DNA of 64,000 nt from Varanus komodoensis (GCF_004798865.1 NW_025335568.1:1259178-1323177); one strand, 5' to 3'; positions 23,048 to 34,664 are shown, counted from the stretch's first letter. Notes: generated by a model from the letters alone, not told the origin. Translations and numbers: made by a program.

Positions 23048-23174
23048 CAAAGGTGGGCAACGCATGGCCCTCCCAGTGCTCTGGCCTCCGTCAGTGCCAG
23101 GCAGTGGGGCCAATGGGGCGGGTTGGGGGAGCCACAGGCCAGAACATCTGGGCGGCCACAAGCGAACGCCTCTG
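23048..23174. mobile_element. Complete hAT-type MITE with 8-bp target duplication
   Basis: A 127-bp element. The left end CAAAGGTGGGCAACGCATGG and the reverse complement of the right end, CAGAGGCGTTCGCTTGTGGC, form imperfect terminal inverted repeats related to the hAT terminus CAGGGGTGGGCAAC. GCTCACAG (23040-23047) and GCTCACGG (23175-23182) match at 7 of 8, which fits the 8-bp target duplication of hAT transposons. It has no coding capacity. Confidence 0.8.
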
Positions 23175-23829
23175 GCTCACGGTTCGGGGGAGCTCCCAGC
23201 GGGGCGACTTTGGAGTGAAGGCTGGGAGGAGGCTGAGGTGCCTCTCAGCCCCAGGGGCCCTGTCCGTTCTGTGCTGCCAGACGCAAATGGCAGCCACAGT
23301 CCTTGGGAACCTTGCTCTGGACCGCACAGTTTGACGGTGCCTGAATACCGAGGGAACGCCACACGACGGGGGCTCCGGCGGTTCACACCCCCTTTTGCTA
23401 GTTCACCCAACGAAAAGCCTTCGAGGTCCTGCCGAGGTGGAAGCCCATGCGCATTCTCCATTACCGGAGTGCATCTGAGCATGTGCCGTGTGCCACCATT
23501 TCCCTGTCATGCAGTGTCCGCAGCCACCACGCACCCACTTGCGCATTAGCAAGAGGCGCAGCTTCCAGGGCGCGTGTCTGGACCCCAGACCCAGGCGTGT
23601 CTTGGTGCAGGAGCGGCGTGCCCCGGGCCCTGTGGGGCCACACGGGCCCGGCAGGGAGCCCCTCCTAGCCCCCCGGAGGCAGGAGGGTGCCCGTCCCGGG
23701 CAGCCAGCAAGAGTGACGCTGCTCCCGGCCGGCGGAGGCGAAGAGGACGTGGACAGGCTGGGGAGAGAGGCACGGCAGTCCGGCAAGGTGTGTGGGTGGG
23801 CTCCTGCGCATGCGCCGAGCGCACATGCG
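23175..23829. other. GC-rich unique DNA
   Basis: Nothing recognised. Confidence 0.4.
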
Positions 23830-24060
23830 CTATGTGTACTTGGACATTTCCCATGAAATGTCAGCAGCCGATTAGGGATGTATTTATACAGATGAATGTT
23901 TATTGTGCAAATAGGCTAGGTCTGTAATCTCTGTTCTGTAAGGGATATTTTGCGAGGCCAAAAAAAGAAAGAGAGAGGCAGCCCTCTCAGAGTTGTAATA
24001 GCCCCACTGTGCTCTGTGCTAACAGTTTACACATTGTTCTGCGGCAGAGTATCTCTTGCA
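23830..24060. promoter_or_regulatory. AT-rich block, candidate CNE
   Basis: An island with CCGATTAGGGATGTATTTAT, GAATGTTTATTGTGCAAATA, GTTGTAATAGCCCC and GCTAACAGTTTACAC. It has sharp AT-rich borders and no repeat identity. A weaker continuation lies at 24120-24400 (AGCTAATGTACCTCTCCC). Confidence 0.35.
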
Positions 24061-24811
24061 GGCGCACCCCCCCTCCCCCCGGAGAGCCGGTTGGCCAGCG
24101 GCTGCCTCCGCGTTCCTGCGGAGGTGAGAGCTAAACCTCCGAGTCTGAGTAGTGACATTGTCGGCTCTGTTCTCAGGAAACCGCATTGTCCCCGAATAGG
24201 GACGCAAGGAAGCGAACACTACATGCCAGAGGAGATAACGGTGCCTTTCTGAAGCGAAACAAAGGGCCAAGAGAGAGACGGCATTGAACGGAAACTCGAT
24301 CAGCCCAGAGCAGGTACTGGCCATGCCCTCGTGGGCTCTCTGGGTAAATTAGGATCTGAAAGGAGAGCTAATGTACCTCTCCCAGATAAAGGGGGCTTTT
24401 AGAAGAGTGGGTGAATGGGGCGGAATTGCTCCCTCCTTGGACCCCGTCCATCGCGGCGGCGCTAATGAGGCGGGCTCCGCTCCCCAGCCCGGTTGTGTGG
24501 CCACATTGTGCTCGCACAGCATTTTCCAGGTGAACAAAGCCCCGGTGAAGCAAGGCTTGCCAACAGAAGGGCGACGGCACTGAAACTCACTTGCAAGCAT
24601 GCGAAGGAACTGCGGGATTCCGCCTGGATCGGGCATGCCTTCCGCGAGGGGCCTGGAAGTGCTGAGGGCCGTGCCGCTGCCTCCGGCCCGGGGGAGCTCG
24701 CTGGCTCGCCTCTAAATGAAGCACGTGCGTCTGTTTGGAAGAGAGTCTGTGCGCATCTGTGGGGTGCAGGTTGGGGGGGACACCCTTGACACGCCGTGGC
24801 AGCAGCAGCCT
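24061..24811. other. Mixed-composition unique DNA
   Basis: No gene or repeat recognised. See the note on 24120-24400 under the preceding block. Confidence 0.4.
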
Positions 24812-24930
24812 AGAAAGAGACTGGGCGGCCACCTGAGTGGGGGGGTGTGACTCGGTGTCCTGCACCAGCAGCAGGTGGACCTGATGGCCTTCTGCCCCCT
24901 TCCAGCTCTGCTGTTCTGTGAGTCCGTGAA
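24812..24930 (+). mobile_element. CR1: CR1 LINE 3' end
   Basis: CTGGGCGGCCACCTGAGTG, GTGACTCGGTGTCCTGCACC, GTGGACCTGATGGCCTTC, CCCCTTCCAGCTCTGCTG, then TTCTGTGAGTCCGTGA. This is a standard squamate CR1 3' UTR with a degenerate octamer end. Confidence 0.85.
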
Positions 24931-27554
24931 AAAGACGAGCAAACTGTGGAGGGGGCGAGAAGGTAAAAATGGCGGCCCTGGAGCCACTAAGCCGCTTGAA
25001 GCTGCAAGCTCAGGCCTTAGCCCGGCGCAGAGATCCGGGGAAAAGGAGTTTAACGAGGAGTCCGTGGCGAGGACATGATTCCTCTGCTTGACGGGAGAAA
25101 GGGGAGGGAGCCGCACGAGGTGCCGTGCGTGGACGTTCCCCAGACGCCGCCACCTCAGCTGGGAGAAGCGGCTGTGTGGGTGCCCGCTGCCGGCTCAGCG
25201 AGGGCGAGCCGTGGCCCCTCGCGTGGCACCCAGCCACAGGGGGCTTTGGGGAGCGCGGAGCCGACCCAGAGGCGCTTGGCACTGCTGCCCGGCTGGAGGC
25301 CAGCGCCTCGCTCAGGGACCGGACGGGGTGCGGGACGCTGGACGCAACAGCAGGCGGAAAACCCCGAAGGAGGCGGGCCGGGCCTCGGCGGGGGGCTTGG
25401 AGCAGCGTCCCAAGACAGGCCGGGGCCCCGAAAGGGCAGCCGGCGGGGCCTCTTCCTGTGGCGCGGAAGAAAGGGGCAAAATCGGAGCGTGGAAGCACAT
25501 CGGCGAGCCCCGCGGGGCACCGTGGAAGCAAAGGCACACCTGCTGCTCTCCCACGCTGCCAAGGCACCTCCCACCCGGGGATTCTCCGGAATCTCCTGTC
25601 CCTCACGGCCCTTCTCAGCTCCCCCAAGTGCAGGGCTGCGGCTTCCTCCCGGGTCCATCCGTCGCAGGCCTAGTCTTCCCTTCACCTTCTGCCCCGGACT
25701 TTCCCTCACACGATCGGCTGTCCTCGAGATGAGTCCAGAGTGAGCCAGCCTCTCCGGCTTGATTTGATCTCGGAGGCACCGGTTGGTCTTGCTCTCGGAG
25801 CAGGGGATTTGCAACGCTCTGCTCCGGCACCACGTTCCGAAGGCGCCCATTCCTCCCTGCCAGCTTTCTTCACTGCCCGGCTTCCACTCCCATCCGGCGC
25901 GAGCACGGAGCACATCCGTGGCTGATCCGGTGGCTCCCTCTGCGGCCCACAGTACCCCTTCCTTGCCACGCACAGAGGGGGTTCAAGGAGCGGTTCATTC
26001 CATCCCGAAATGTGGGGTCTCTCACTTCCGGAGCTCCGGAAGTCCTCCCCTCCCATGCACATCCCCCACAAGCTTGCAGGGCTGCCTTGCGCCCCTCCAC
26101 CTTCCCCCTCGAAGCCTCTCTCCCCCGGCAGGGGGTTCCACCATTCCTGCCTCCGCCATCTCCGCCTCCTTGCTAGCGGACTGGCAGAAATATGGCGTCT
26201 CCTTTTTGTTTTCAATACATTGCCTTGATTGCTTTGGGGAAGGCGCATAAACAGTTAGTGCGCTGGAAAGTGTGCCCGAGGCACATAAATCAAGGCGTGC
26301 CACTTTTGCCACCAGTGGAGACAAAAGGCACTGCAAGCAGCCGGAGCTGGAGGTCGGAGCCGGCACCCGCACTTTCCTCAGACTGCCGCATGAGTAGGGC
26401 CCTGACTCAGCCTCGGTTTCGCATTCACTGCTCTTGCCCTGCCCCACCTCCACCTGGGTGCCGAAGGTCAGAGCATTTGCACCGGGGTCCGACGCACCCA
26501 GATATCCATGGTTTGGATTGGCTTTTCTGAGTTGTGTGGATTCTGCAGGCTTCCGGGTCATGGGGGCGGATTTGCGGGAATGCGCACTTGCAAACAGAAG
26601 CGAATCTCTCATACGCCCCTCGGAAGATCTGTGGCCATCAGGGAATGGGCCGCGGAATGACGGATGCCTGAGAATCCAATAAGCACAGCCGGAAGGGATG
26701 GAAGAAATCCGTGCATCCCGCTCGGAAGTTCAGTCCCCAGAATCTGCAGTCTCGGCCTCTGGGGTAGCAGGGAAGGGAGACTGCTTGGTGCTCAGCTCCG
26801 TGCGGCTCCAGTTCACGGGGGGAGGGAGCAGCTGCCGGGAAAGCTTCTGCCCCCATTTTGCCCCTGCCGTTTGGAAAGGGTTGGACAGACACGCCGTCGG
26901 AGCCCGTCCCTCTCGGCACGGCTCCATTTTCCTTCTGGAACGTCTCCATGCCCAGCACAAGATGCAGCCAGCTGCCCAGCCTTCTCTGCCTGGCCGTCTG
27001 CACCAAGGCATCCCGCCCAAAAGATGGTGACAACTGAACGGCGACAGCTGATAACCAAACTGCAGCAGCAGTGACAGAGCAGCATTTGCCAAGGGTGCCC
27101 TGGATGATGCAGGGCCCGGCAGACTTCCCAGGGGAGGGCGCCCTGCAGCAGAGACGCCACGACTGAGAAGGCCCTGCAGCTAAAGCCCATCCGCCTGAGT
27201 TCGGAGCAGGGGGAAGGCATGGGGCGACGGCTCGGCGCTGGGGCTCAGAGCCCCCCGGGGTTGCTCTCAGTCTTTGGGCAGGTGGCTTTGCCCCCCGCCC
27301 CCCGTGGCAGCCATTTTGCGCCCTTGCCCTGGAGCAAAGCTTCTGTGCGCCCTGAGCGCGCAGGGGGCACGGAGGGAGGGGGTGCTCCTTGGCCTGATCC
27401 CGAGCTGCGCAGGCTTCGGTCCAGCACCCTGAATCTGGCCTGCAGCCAGCAGGCTGTCGGTGAGGACGGGGTGGCTTTCCGGGCTGAGCTGTGCCGTGTG
27501 CGCAGCAGCCCAGGACTCACCGGCCACCCACACAACAGAAGAACAGCTAAAACC
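24931..27554. other. GC-rich unique DNA, nothing recognised
   Basis: It is CpG-dense at 25080-25700 and more balanced at 26190-26320 and 26500-26650. Long frames on both strands are compositional. No repeat recognised. Confidence 0.4.
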
Positions 27555-27790
27555 AAAAAATGCAAGAATGCCTCCATGAACGTTTTAAACATTCAAAACC
27601 TTAAATAACCAGCCGTAAAAATATTAACTAGGCCATTGGACTGAAGGTCAAATACCTGCCAGGAGAGGGTGGCCTTCACCTGGCTCCTGCGTGCATCCAG
27701 TGAAGATTCCAGGTGGTTCTTGCTGCAAACAGGAGCCCCGGCAAAGAAGGCCCTGTCCCTGGCTGCGCAGTGGTGGGTGGCCACACTCAG
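27555..27790 (-). mobile_element. L2: L2 LINE fragment, antisense
   Basis: AT-rich AACATTCAAAACCTTAAATA is followed by CAGGAGAGGGTGGCCTTCAC and GCAAAGAAGGCCCTGTCCC. The reverse complement resembles the squamate L2 ORF2 C-terminus (the segment that normally reads GGCCTTCTC..GTGGC, then TGGAAC..CTCCC) plus the start of its 3' UTR. It has the same layout as the larger antisense copy at 53960. Confidence 0.55.
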
Positions 27791-28479
27791 AGAAGCGTGT
27801 CCAGGTGCCAGCTTGGCGACCGGGCGGGAGCAGGGCCCCTCCTAGCCTGGCCCTGAGCCGTGGGGAGTCTGCGGCCCGTGGCAGCCCAGACCAGTGGAGG
27901 CTCTCCAGGGCAGGTCTGCTCCTTCCTCCCGGGGCTGCCACAGCCCCGGGGCTGTGGCTGGGATGCGGAGCAGGGGGGGATGCCACGGGCGGAGGCTGCG
28001 GGCCCCTGGGGTCCCCCTGGGCTGCAGCAGGTCGCCCGGGAGATGCACGTCCCACGATGTCCAGAGCCTCCCCGAGCCACTCAGAGGCTCAGGCCAGAGG
28101 AGCAGGTGCCCCCTCAAAGAGGAGGGGGCTTTCCCCAGCAGGACGACCCCTCCAGGGGGTCGCGTGGTCTTGACAAGGGAGCAGAGGCCCTCCTGGGAAG
28201 GCCGAGCGGCTTCTCCCGGACTGGGAGGCTCACTGGCCAGGTGCCACCTCCACGTCCGGGGGAGATACCCCGAACAGCCGGCCGCCGGAGGCCTTCCGGC
28301 CTGGAGTGGGAGCTTCCCCGAGCCACGGATGGGCTGGTGGCATTTCCTCGGCTGGGATGGGCAGGGGAGGCATCTGCCCCCCCACTCCCGCAGGTGGGCC
28401 ACTGCCGCCCAAGGAGGCCTCTGGCCCCCCGTTCTATCCCAGAGTCGCCATCACTTGGGCCCTTCACTCAGGCTTATGC
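27791..28479. other. GC-rich unique DNA
   Basis: Nothing recognised. Confidence 0.4.
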
Positions 28480-28910
28480 ATTTTCCCACCTAAAAGGAGA
28501 AAAGCTGAAAACTTCACTTTCTCTGCGCTGTAACATCAGATGGGGGAGGGCGCAAGGTTGTGAAGTACAATCATAAGAAAAGCTGAATTTCATTAAGATG
28601 GTCAACAGCCTTTGCCAAGCACCCACTGCCATAAATCTCTTCCCGAATTGTCAGAGGCATAAAGTATTTTGATGAAACGCCATCGGAAAAATCATATTTA
28701 TCGGGATGATTTGTTGATTCTGAATCTCTAAACAGTCTGGCGTGCAGTAAAGCTCGGGCAGTGAGGTGATTTATCACCTGGGCTGGCGATGCATCCCCAA
28801 ATACTCCGTCTGGCGACAGGAAAGTGAGAGAAGGAAACCAAAGATTTGGTCTGAGAGCCAGACTGAATTTGAGCAAAAAACTTACCAGCACTCCATACTT
28901 ACCAAACATA
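28480..28910. promoter_or_regulatory. AT-rich block, strong candidate CNE
   Basis: A block of about 430 bp, AT-rich and non-repetitive, with clear borders. Motifs include GAATTTCATTAAGATGG, CCATAAATCTCTTCCC, AATCATATTTATCGGG and the 16-bp palindrome AGGTGATTTATCACCT (28764-28779). No repeat or coding identity. It resembles vertebrate developmental enhancers in texture, and conservation has not been tested. Confidence 0.4.
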
Positions 28911-29404
28911 CTTTTGGGGGCAGCTCTGAAGCCAGGGAAGAGAGGACCCCTGAGCACGTGCAGAGTGACTTTTCGGGCACAGCCACAGAGGAACCCAGTG
29001 TGGGCGAACAAGAGAATCTCAGCTTCCATGTCTGGTTTTGCAAAAGCACAGGCTAGCTTTTATGGCTAGGAAGAGGGGCTTGAAGGCCAGCTGGCAAAGG
29101 CCGGGGGCTCTGGTGGCAGCCAAACGGAGTGGCCACCAGCCGTCCAGGTGGCACTTCCACACCGCTCCCGAACCAGCCTTCCTCTGCTGTCCCGCATTAA
29201 CCTCAGCTACCCTTGTGAATTGCAGGTGAATGGAGGAGCCTGCGCACGACTGGGCGAGGAAACATCCTGCCAGCCTGAGGATGCATCCATCTGTCCCGTC
29301 CTCCGTCCTCCGTCCTCCTCCAGCAGGCAAGAGGAGCACAGGAAGCGAGCAGAAGCAGCTGCCATCAAATGGAAAGGAGCAGCACTGCCACGCGGGAGCA
29401 AGGA
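28911..29404. other. Unique DNA
   Basis: Nothing recognised. A short (CCGTCCT)n tract lies at 29297-29322. Confidence 0.4.
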
Positions 29405-29475
29405 AATATTTATTTTTTAAAACATTTCTATGCTGCCCCTTGCCGTAGCCTCGGGGCGGCTCACAACATAATAAG
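29405..29475 (-). mobile_element. L2: L2-type LINE 3' end, antisense
   Basis: ATTTATTTTTTAAAACATTT is followed by GCTGCCCC (29432-29439) pairing with GGGGCGGC (29453-29460), then CTCACAACATAATAA. It has the same terminus and hairpin as 10084-10235. Confidence 0.65.
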
Positions 29476-29884
29476 CTGCTAATAAGAAATAGAAGGGCCA
29501 CGTTGCGCACTGATGAGACAGAAAGCGGCAGAAGGGGTTCATTGGACATTTGGGTCTGCTTTTTCTTGGAATTGTGGCGTAAAGTGAGGAGGAAGGAGTC
29601 CCCTTGCAAAAGACATGATGCGGAGCTTCCGGAGTGAATCTCCGGCAGGGGCTGGACCTTGGGGTGGGGTGCCTGCAGGAGGTTCAAGCCCTTGCAGCAC
29701 CTCCCGTTCTGAAACGGAGGTAGAGCTGATGGGAAGCACTTCTGTCTGCTAGCCGGAAAAGCCGCTGCCATCCAGAGGAGGCAGTACAGGCCTCAAGGGG
29801 CAAACTGTCCAACCTGGCATAAGGCAGCTCCCTCTCCTCCTTGCTCAAAGTTCTGGAGGGAAGAACCAGAGCAGAAAGTCAGGA
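29476..29884. other. Unclassified DNA
   Basis: No gene recognised. It may contain further decayed antisense L2 body. Confidence 0.3.
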
Positions 29885-31265
29885 CAGAGGGGATGAGACA
29901 CCTGCTGGAGAAAGAGGAACGACTGTGGACAGGGAGATTGTGTTTCAGTAAGCACATCGAGGGACAAGCCCTGCTGAAGAAAAGTCAGCAGGGCTTCCAC
30001 AAGGAGAAGACTTGTCCCACCAACCTATTGGAGTTCTTTGAGATTGCCAGTAAGTACATTAACAGGGGTGATCCAGTCAACATTGCTTACTTGGACCTCC
30101 AGAAGGCTTTTGACACCGAAAGTCCCTCACCAAAGGCTCCTGAGCAAACCAATGGAATAAAAGAAGAGATTCTCTTATGGATCACTAACTGGTTGAAGAA
30201 GAGAAGACAGAGGGTGGGAGCAGTTGGCAACCTCTCCAAATGGAGAGACGGCACCAGTGGAGTCCGACAGCACCCGTTACCAGGACCGGTGGTTCTCCGC
30301 CTAGTCATCGATGATCCGGGACTGAGAGTAAGCAGGGCAGTGGCCAAGCTTGCTGATGACAACAAGCTACTTTGGATGGCCAAACCCAAAAGAGATTGGT
30401 GTGCGGGGAGCTCCGAAGCAACCTCTCCACGCTGCAGAATGAGCATCAAAATGCTAATAGGATCTGAGCTGGCAGTGACAGGGCAAGGGAGGGCTTTGGG
30501 GGCCATAGTGGACAGCTCACTGGAAGGCCAGCCCACTGAGCCGCTGCGGTGAAAACAGCAAACTCCCTGCTAGGAGCAGAACAGGAAACGGAACTGCCAA
30601 AATCTTACTCCCCTTATGCAAATCTTTGGGACGACCATACTTCGAATATTAGTGCAGTTCTGATTGCTTTACCTGAAAGGGAACATCATTTACTTTGAAA
30701 AAGCGCAGAGAAGGGCAACAAAGATGATCGGGGGCCGGAGGGAGCGGCTCCACCGCCTGGGACGGGGCAGCCTGGAAAGAAGGCGAGGGAGGGGAGGCAC
30801 GGGAGAGGGGTTTGGGATGACGCACCGGGAGGAGAACGTGGAGAGGGAGGCCATTTTCTCCCTCTCCCATAACACTCGAACCCGGGGTCCTCTCAGGAGG
30901 CTGAGAGGAAGGGCTGAGAGGAAGGGCTTTTGCATGCAATGTATAGTTGAACTACAGCATTCGCTGCCATGGGAGACGGTGAAGGCCGCAGATCCGGGTG
31001 GCTTTCAAGGGGGACTGGACAGATTCATGGAGGGGGAGGCTATCAGGGGCTACTAGCCTTGCTGGCCCTGGGCCGCCTCCTTGGCCGGGGGTGTCAGGCC
31101 TGCATGCACCAGCCGTGGAGGAGCTCAGATGGGAGGAGCCTGCTGGGGGGTCCTGGGGGCAGTGGGGGGCAGCGGGGTTGCCCCCGTGTGCATGGAGTGC
31201 TGCGTGGGATGGAGCTTGGATCTGACCCAGCAGGACTCCCCCGATGCTCTTCTGTTTTTCAGTTC
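29885..31265 (+). mobile_element. CR1: CR1/L3-like LINE, reverse transcriptase to 3' UTR
   Basis: The largest LINE remnant of its clade in the window. The frame at 29893-30552 shows KKSQQGFHKEKTCPTNLLEF, YINRGDPVNIAYLDLQKAFD (RT motif A region), WITNWLKKRRQRVGAVGNLS, SKWRDGTSGVRQ, and KLADDNKLLW, where the catalytic box is ADD. A second part at 30664-31050 gives RRATKMIGG, then the ORF2 C-terminus (SLSHNTRTRGPLRR) and WLSRGTGQIHGGGGYQGLL. The 3' end has a GACCCAGCAGGACTCC stretch. Several frame changes and stops show it is long dead. Confidence 0.85.
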
Positions 31266-31889
31266 AGCCCCCCCCCCCCCGTTAATTAATAGACCTCCAG
31301 TCTCAGCCCTGCAATGTCCATTTGTACCGCACTGGAGAACACCTGCAAAACTGGGGCTAGAAGCCGCGTGACTGGCGGCGACTCTCAAGGCCATGCGCAT
31401 GAAGAGGCAGAGGGGGTGATCCGGGAGGGCACCGCAGGGCACGCCAGTTCCCTTCGCCTTGTGCCAATTTCCCAAATGCAGGTCAACCCTCCCCGCAACT
31501 TTCTGTGCATCACAGGCACTGACCCTACAGGACGCTTGGTGTACCTGATCTTCGGAGGTTTAAGGGGGTTCTCCCCCCCCCCCCCCCCGGCCCAAGCAGA
31601 CCTGCATCTCTGCCATGCCTCCTAGTTACTCGGGTCCTCTCCAGCCATCCCCCAAATGACTCGAGGGGGAGTTGGCAAGAAGAAGGGCCCCTCCCGTTAC
31701 CACGCCTCGTCTTCGGAATTCTCTCCCTAAAGAAATGTGGCTGCACCCTCAGGATCCTACTTCACCACCAGGTAAATTGTTTAATCGTTTCTAGCATAAT
31801 CATGACTTTATCACACTATTTTGCCCCTTGGTTTTATTGCAGGTTCATCTGTTTCCCTGTTGTGTGTTTCATGTTGCTGCAGATGCTAA
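31266..31889. other. Unique DNA with C16 tract
   Basis: C tracts at 31267-31280 and 31573-31588. No gene recognised. Confidence 0.4.
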
Positions 31890-31985
31890 GAGTTTTAATC
31901 TATCTACCTATCTACCTATCTATTTATTTAGGGGACTTCTATGCTGCCCCATTCGCCGAAGCCTCGGGGCGGCTTTTATGGCTGC
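31890..31985 (-). mobile_element. L2: (ATCT)n tract and L2-type 3' end, antisense
   Basis: ATCTATCTACC tandem units run into TATTTATTTA, then GCTGCCCC (31943-31950) with its pair GGGGCGGC (31966-31973). This is the third copy of the L2-like hairpin end, with a microsatellite probably grown from the LINE tail. Confidence 0.6.
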
Positions 31986-32399
31986 GTTGCCCTTCCTGTT
32001 TCTCATGAGGCACCCAGGCAGCCCCTGGTCTATGAGGCACCATACAAACACAATCAATCCATAAAATTGATTTGATCTGTGCTTCCAGAAAGCTGAGGGT
32101 ACCACACACCAGCACCCCAAGAGAGTACGGATGATGTGACGGACCCACCAGGGCAGAGGTCCTGGCCACTGTCTGAACCCAGGGCTGCTTCAGGCAAACT
32201 CCATCAGGAGCCGCTCCCTCCAAGACCACCAGCGCCTCGCCGCAACGCCAGGCTGCAAGGCTGGCGCAGCAATGGGCTGCTTTGGTTCTGGTTCTCCCCA
32301 GACCGGCCATTCTCTTCCGATCCGAGCAGAGTGGAGACTAGACAGAGACCCTTTCTGGCTAATCAGGTGAGATAGAAACCCAGTAGATGGATGGGTGGA
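31986..32399. other. Unclassified DNA
   Basis: Nothing recognised. Confidence 0.35.
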
Positions 32400-32530
32400 T
32401 GGTGTTTTATATTATTGTATTACTGCATGCTGTGCATTTTAATTTCTATTTTACTTGCTGTTTCTTGTAAACCATCCTGAGATGCCAGTAGAGGGGACAG
32501 TCTATAAAAGCTTTAAATAAATAAATAAGG
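32400..32530 (+). mobile_element. L2: L2 LINE 3' end
   Basis: T-rich GTGTTTTATATTATTGTATT and TTGTAAACCATCCTGAGATG are followed by TAAATAAATAAATAAGG. This is the sense-oriented 3' terminus of an L2-type LINE with its ATAA tail. Confidence 0.65.
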
Positions 32531-33354
32531 TAGCATGAATCATCGCTGTTTTTGCGAAGCCTTTCATTGCTGGAGTCTTGTTCTTGGTTCTTAAATTATC
32601 CCCTTGACCCCCCGTCCTCGTGCTCCAACTACTGCTGGGGCGTAGCAACTCCGGGAGATGCTGCAGGATCGAGTGGCTTGGCAGCAGCCAGTGCACCGAA
32701 GGGTTCCGTGCCACCCAGCCCACGTGATCCAGAACCCGGAAGGAAGCAGTGGTGCCGCTCTGCCGGAAGGGGCTGTGCTTCCACCAGACACGTTCTCAGA
32801 GGGTCCGTCGCAGTGGGCAGCCACAGACCGCGCTGGACCCTCATCCCCTCCCGAACCTCGAAAGGAGGTTGTCTCACAAGCGGCACTGCTGGTTCTGCCA
32901 CAAGGACTGGGCTGGGGGCAGACTATCCTCAACAAACTCTTTGAGAGCCACACGTCACCTCTGGCCGTAAGCAGCTCAAGCGTGGAGAACAGTTTGTGGA
33001 TACAAAGAGGGCTGTTCTCCCTAAACAGGCTGTTAGGATCTGTGGAAGCTCCTCTCTCAAATGGCACAGGAAGCCGCCACCAGACGTTGCTCCACAAAGC
33101 TGTACTCCCGCAGAAGGTCTCTTGGAGTACACGAAACGCCTCCACGGAGGAAGTCAGCTTCCGAATGGGCTGTACGTGACGCTAGAGATGGCCGATGGCG
33201 ACCTGGCGGGAGCAGTCCAGCAAGCTTTACAGCCAGAGCACACAGCATGCCTGTCTAGCCTGATCTCTGTCCACACGGTGGCCAGTTAGCTGCCTTCATG
33301 GGAAACCCTCCTTCCGTGGTCCCAAGCTCCCAGCAAACATTGACGGGCCTGTCC
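32531..33354. other. Unclassified DNA
   Basis: No repeat or gene recognised. Frames up to 184 aa are not convincing. Confidence 0.35.
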
Positions 33355-33690
33355 TGATACTGGAGACGACCTGTAGCCAGCAGGGCTAGGAGCCACTGGC
33401 AGACTCCTCCAGGAATCCCTCAGTCGCCTTTTGGACCCATCCAAATGGGTGGCCATCTCCACACCCTGGGAAAGCGTGCCCCATCTGGAACTAGACGCTA
33501 CCGAAAAGGTCCTTCCTCTCGTGTATCCTGCGTCTCATTCCAGTCGCTTCGTGGGATGACTTGCTTGGGCTACAGCACGACGGCAGCGAAAGAAAAAGTC
33601 TCCCTGTTTACTTCCGCCATGCCGTCCACAATGTTTGATCTTGCCTCCCCTTCCTCTCCTTCTGTCTATGCTTCAAAAAATCCTGGCAGC
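33355..33690 (-). mobile_element. CR1: CR1/L3-like LINE, ORF2 C-terminus and 3' UTR, antisense
   Basis: In reverse it reads as the same family as 29885. The plus strand shows TGTAGCCAGCAGGGCTAGGA, CCTTTTGGACCCATCCAAAT, GGTGGCCATCTCCACACCC and TCGTGGGATGACTTGC, the standard antisense signature of this LINE's C-terminal coding end and 3' UTR. Confidence 0.65.
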
Positions 33691-34111
33691 TGGACCCTTT
33701 CCCCACAACGAGTGGCTCAGCCCGCGATCATTCAGTGGCAGTTTCTCATCACCGGCCGTGGCGTTTCCTGCCCCAGAACTGCAGCTAGGATGGCCCGTGT
33801 GGTCGCGCCACCGCTTGGTGAACGGGCGTTCCGATCTTAGCAATTTTATTTTCAACTCGTCTTTGGATTGTGCCCCCTGAACTTGTCTTTTTCAGAGCAG
33901 ATGCACAGCAGGGGGTGCATCGAGCTGCCCACTGCCCGCGAGAGCTTCCTTACGCAGGAAGTCCCACCCCATGCATGAAACGGGGATGTTTTGCCCCAGT
34001 CCGCATCGCTTTACACTTGCTTACCTTAAGCTGCATGAGTTGTTTTGGTGGCCCCTCTCCCAGTCTGGAGGGATCCTTTCAGAGTCCCCGTTGTTTAAAC
34101 CATCTTAAATA
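33691..34111. other. Unclassified DNA
   Basis: Nothing recognised. Confidence 0.35.
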
Positions 34112-34662
34112 CAGTGGTGCCTCAGCTCACGAACGCCTTGGTTCACAGCCAAATCGGGTCGCGGACAAAAAATTCATGAAAATTTTGACATGGGTCGTGA
34201 ACTCCGCATTGGGTGGCGACCAAGATCTCAGCCATCTCCCCCCCCTGCACTCCCAAGTGGGGAGGTGGCCACGGTCGCAGTTGTGTTCGTGCAGGGAAGA
34301 CGGGTGCGATCTCGGCCATCTCCCTCCCTCAGCGCCCCCCAAGATCGCGCCCGTCTCTCCCCCCACAACGCGCCAGGACGACGGGCACATGCAGGGATGA
34401 CGGGCACGATCTCGGTTGTGCCGGGGGGCACAAGCCGGGAGATGGCCACACTTGTGCTCGGAGCGGGGAGGGGGAGATGGCCGGGATCTTTGTTGTTCTT
34501 TGTCACTTTCCTTCACATTTTGCTGATTAAAAAAGATAGTTACAGAACGGATGAACCTTTTTTACATTGAACCTTATGGGGAAAGTTGACTGGGCTCACA
34601 ACCAATTTGGGTCACGACCAGAGTCCTGGGACGGATTGGGTTCGGGAGCCGAGGTGCCACTG
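34112..34662. mobile_element. Complete Tigger/pogo-type (Tc1-mariner) nonautonomous transposon
   Basis: The left terminus CAGTGGTGCCTCAGCTCACG and the reverse complement of the right terminus, CAGTGGCACCTCGGCTCCCG, are inverted repeats of the Tigger type. TA dinucleotides flank both ends (34110-34111 and 34663-34664). The 551-bp element codes for no transposase. The interior repeats variations of GATCTCGGCCATCTCC and GGAGATGGCC in both orientations. Confidence 0.9.
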
Positions 34663-34664
34663 TA

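Noticed and set aside
23048-23174. CR1 tail
   Set aside because: Terminal inverted repeats and an 8-bp duplication identify it as hAT-type, and no CR1 octamer is present.
29893-30552. Host gene with an RNA-dependent polymerase
   Set aside because: The reverse-transcriptase motifs belong to a CR1/L3-like LINE whose 3' UTR follows directly.
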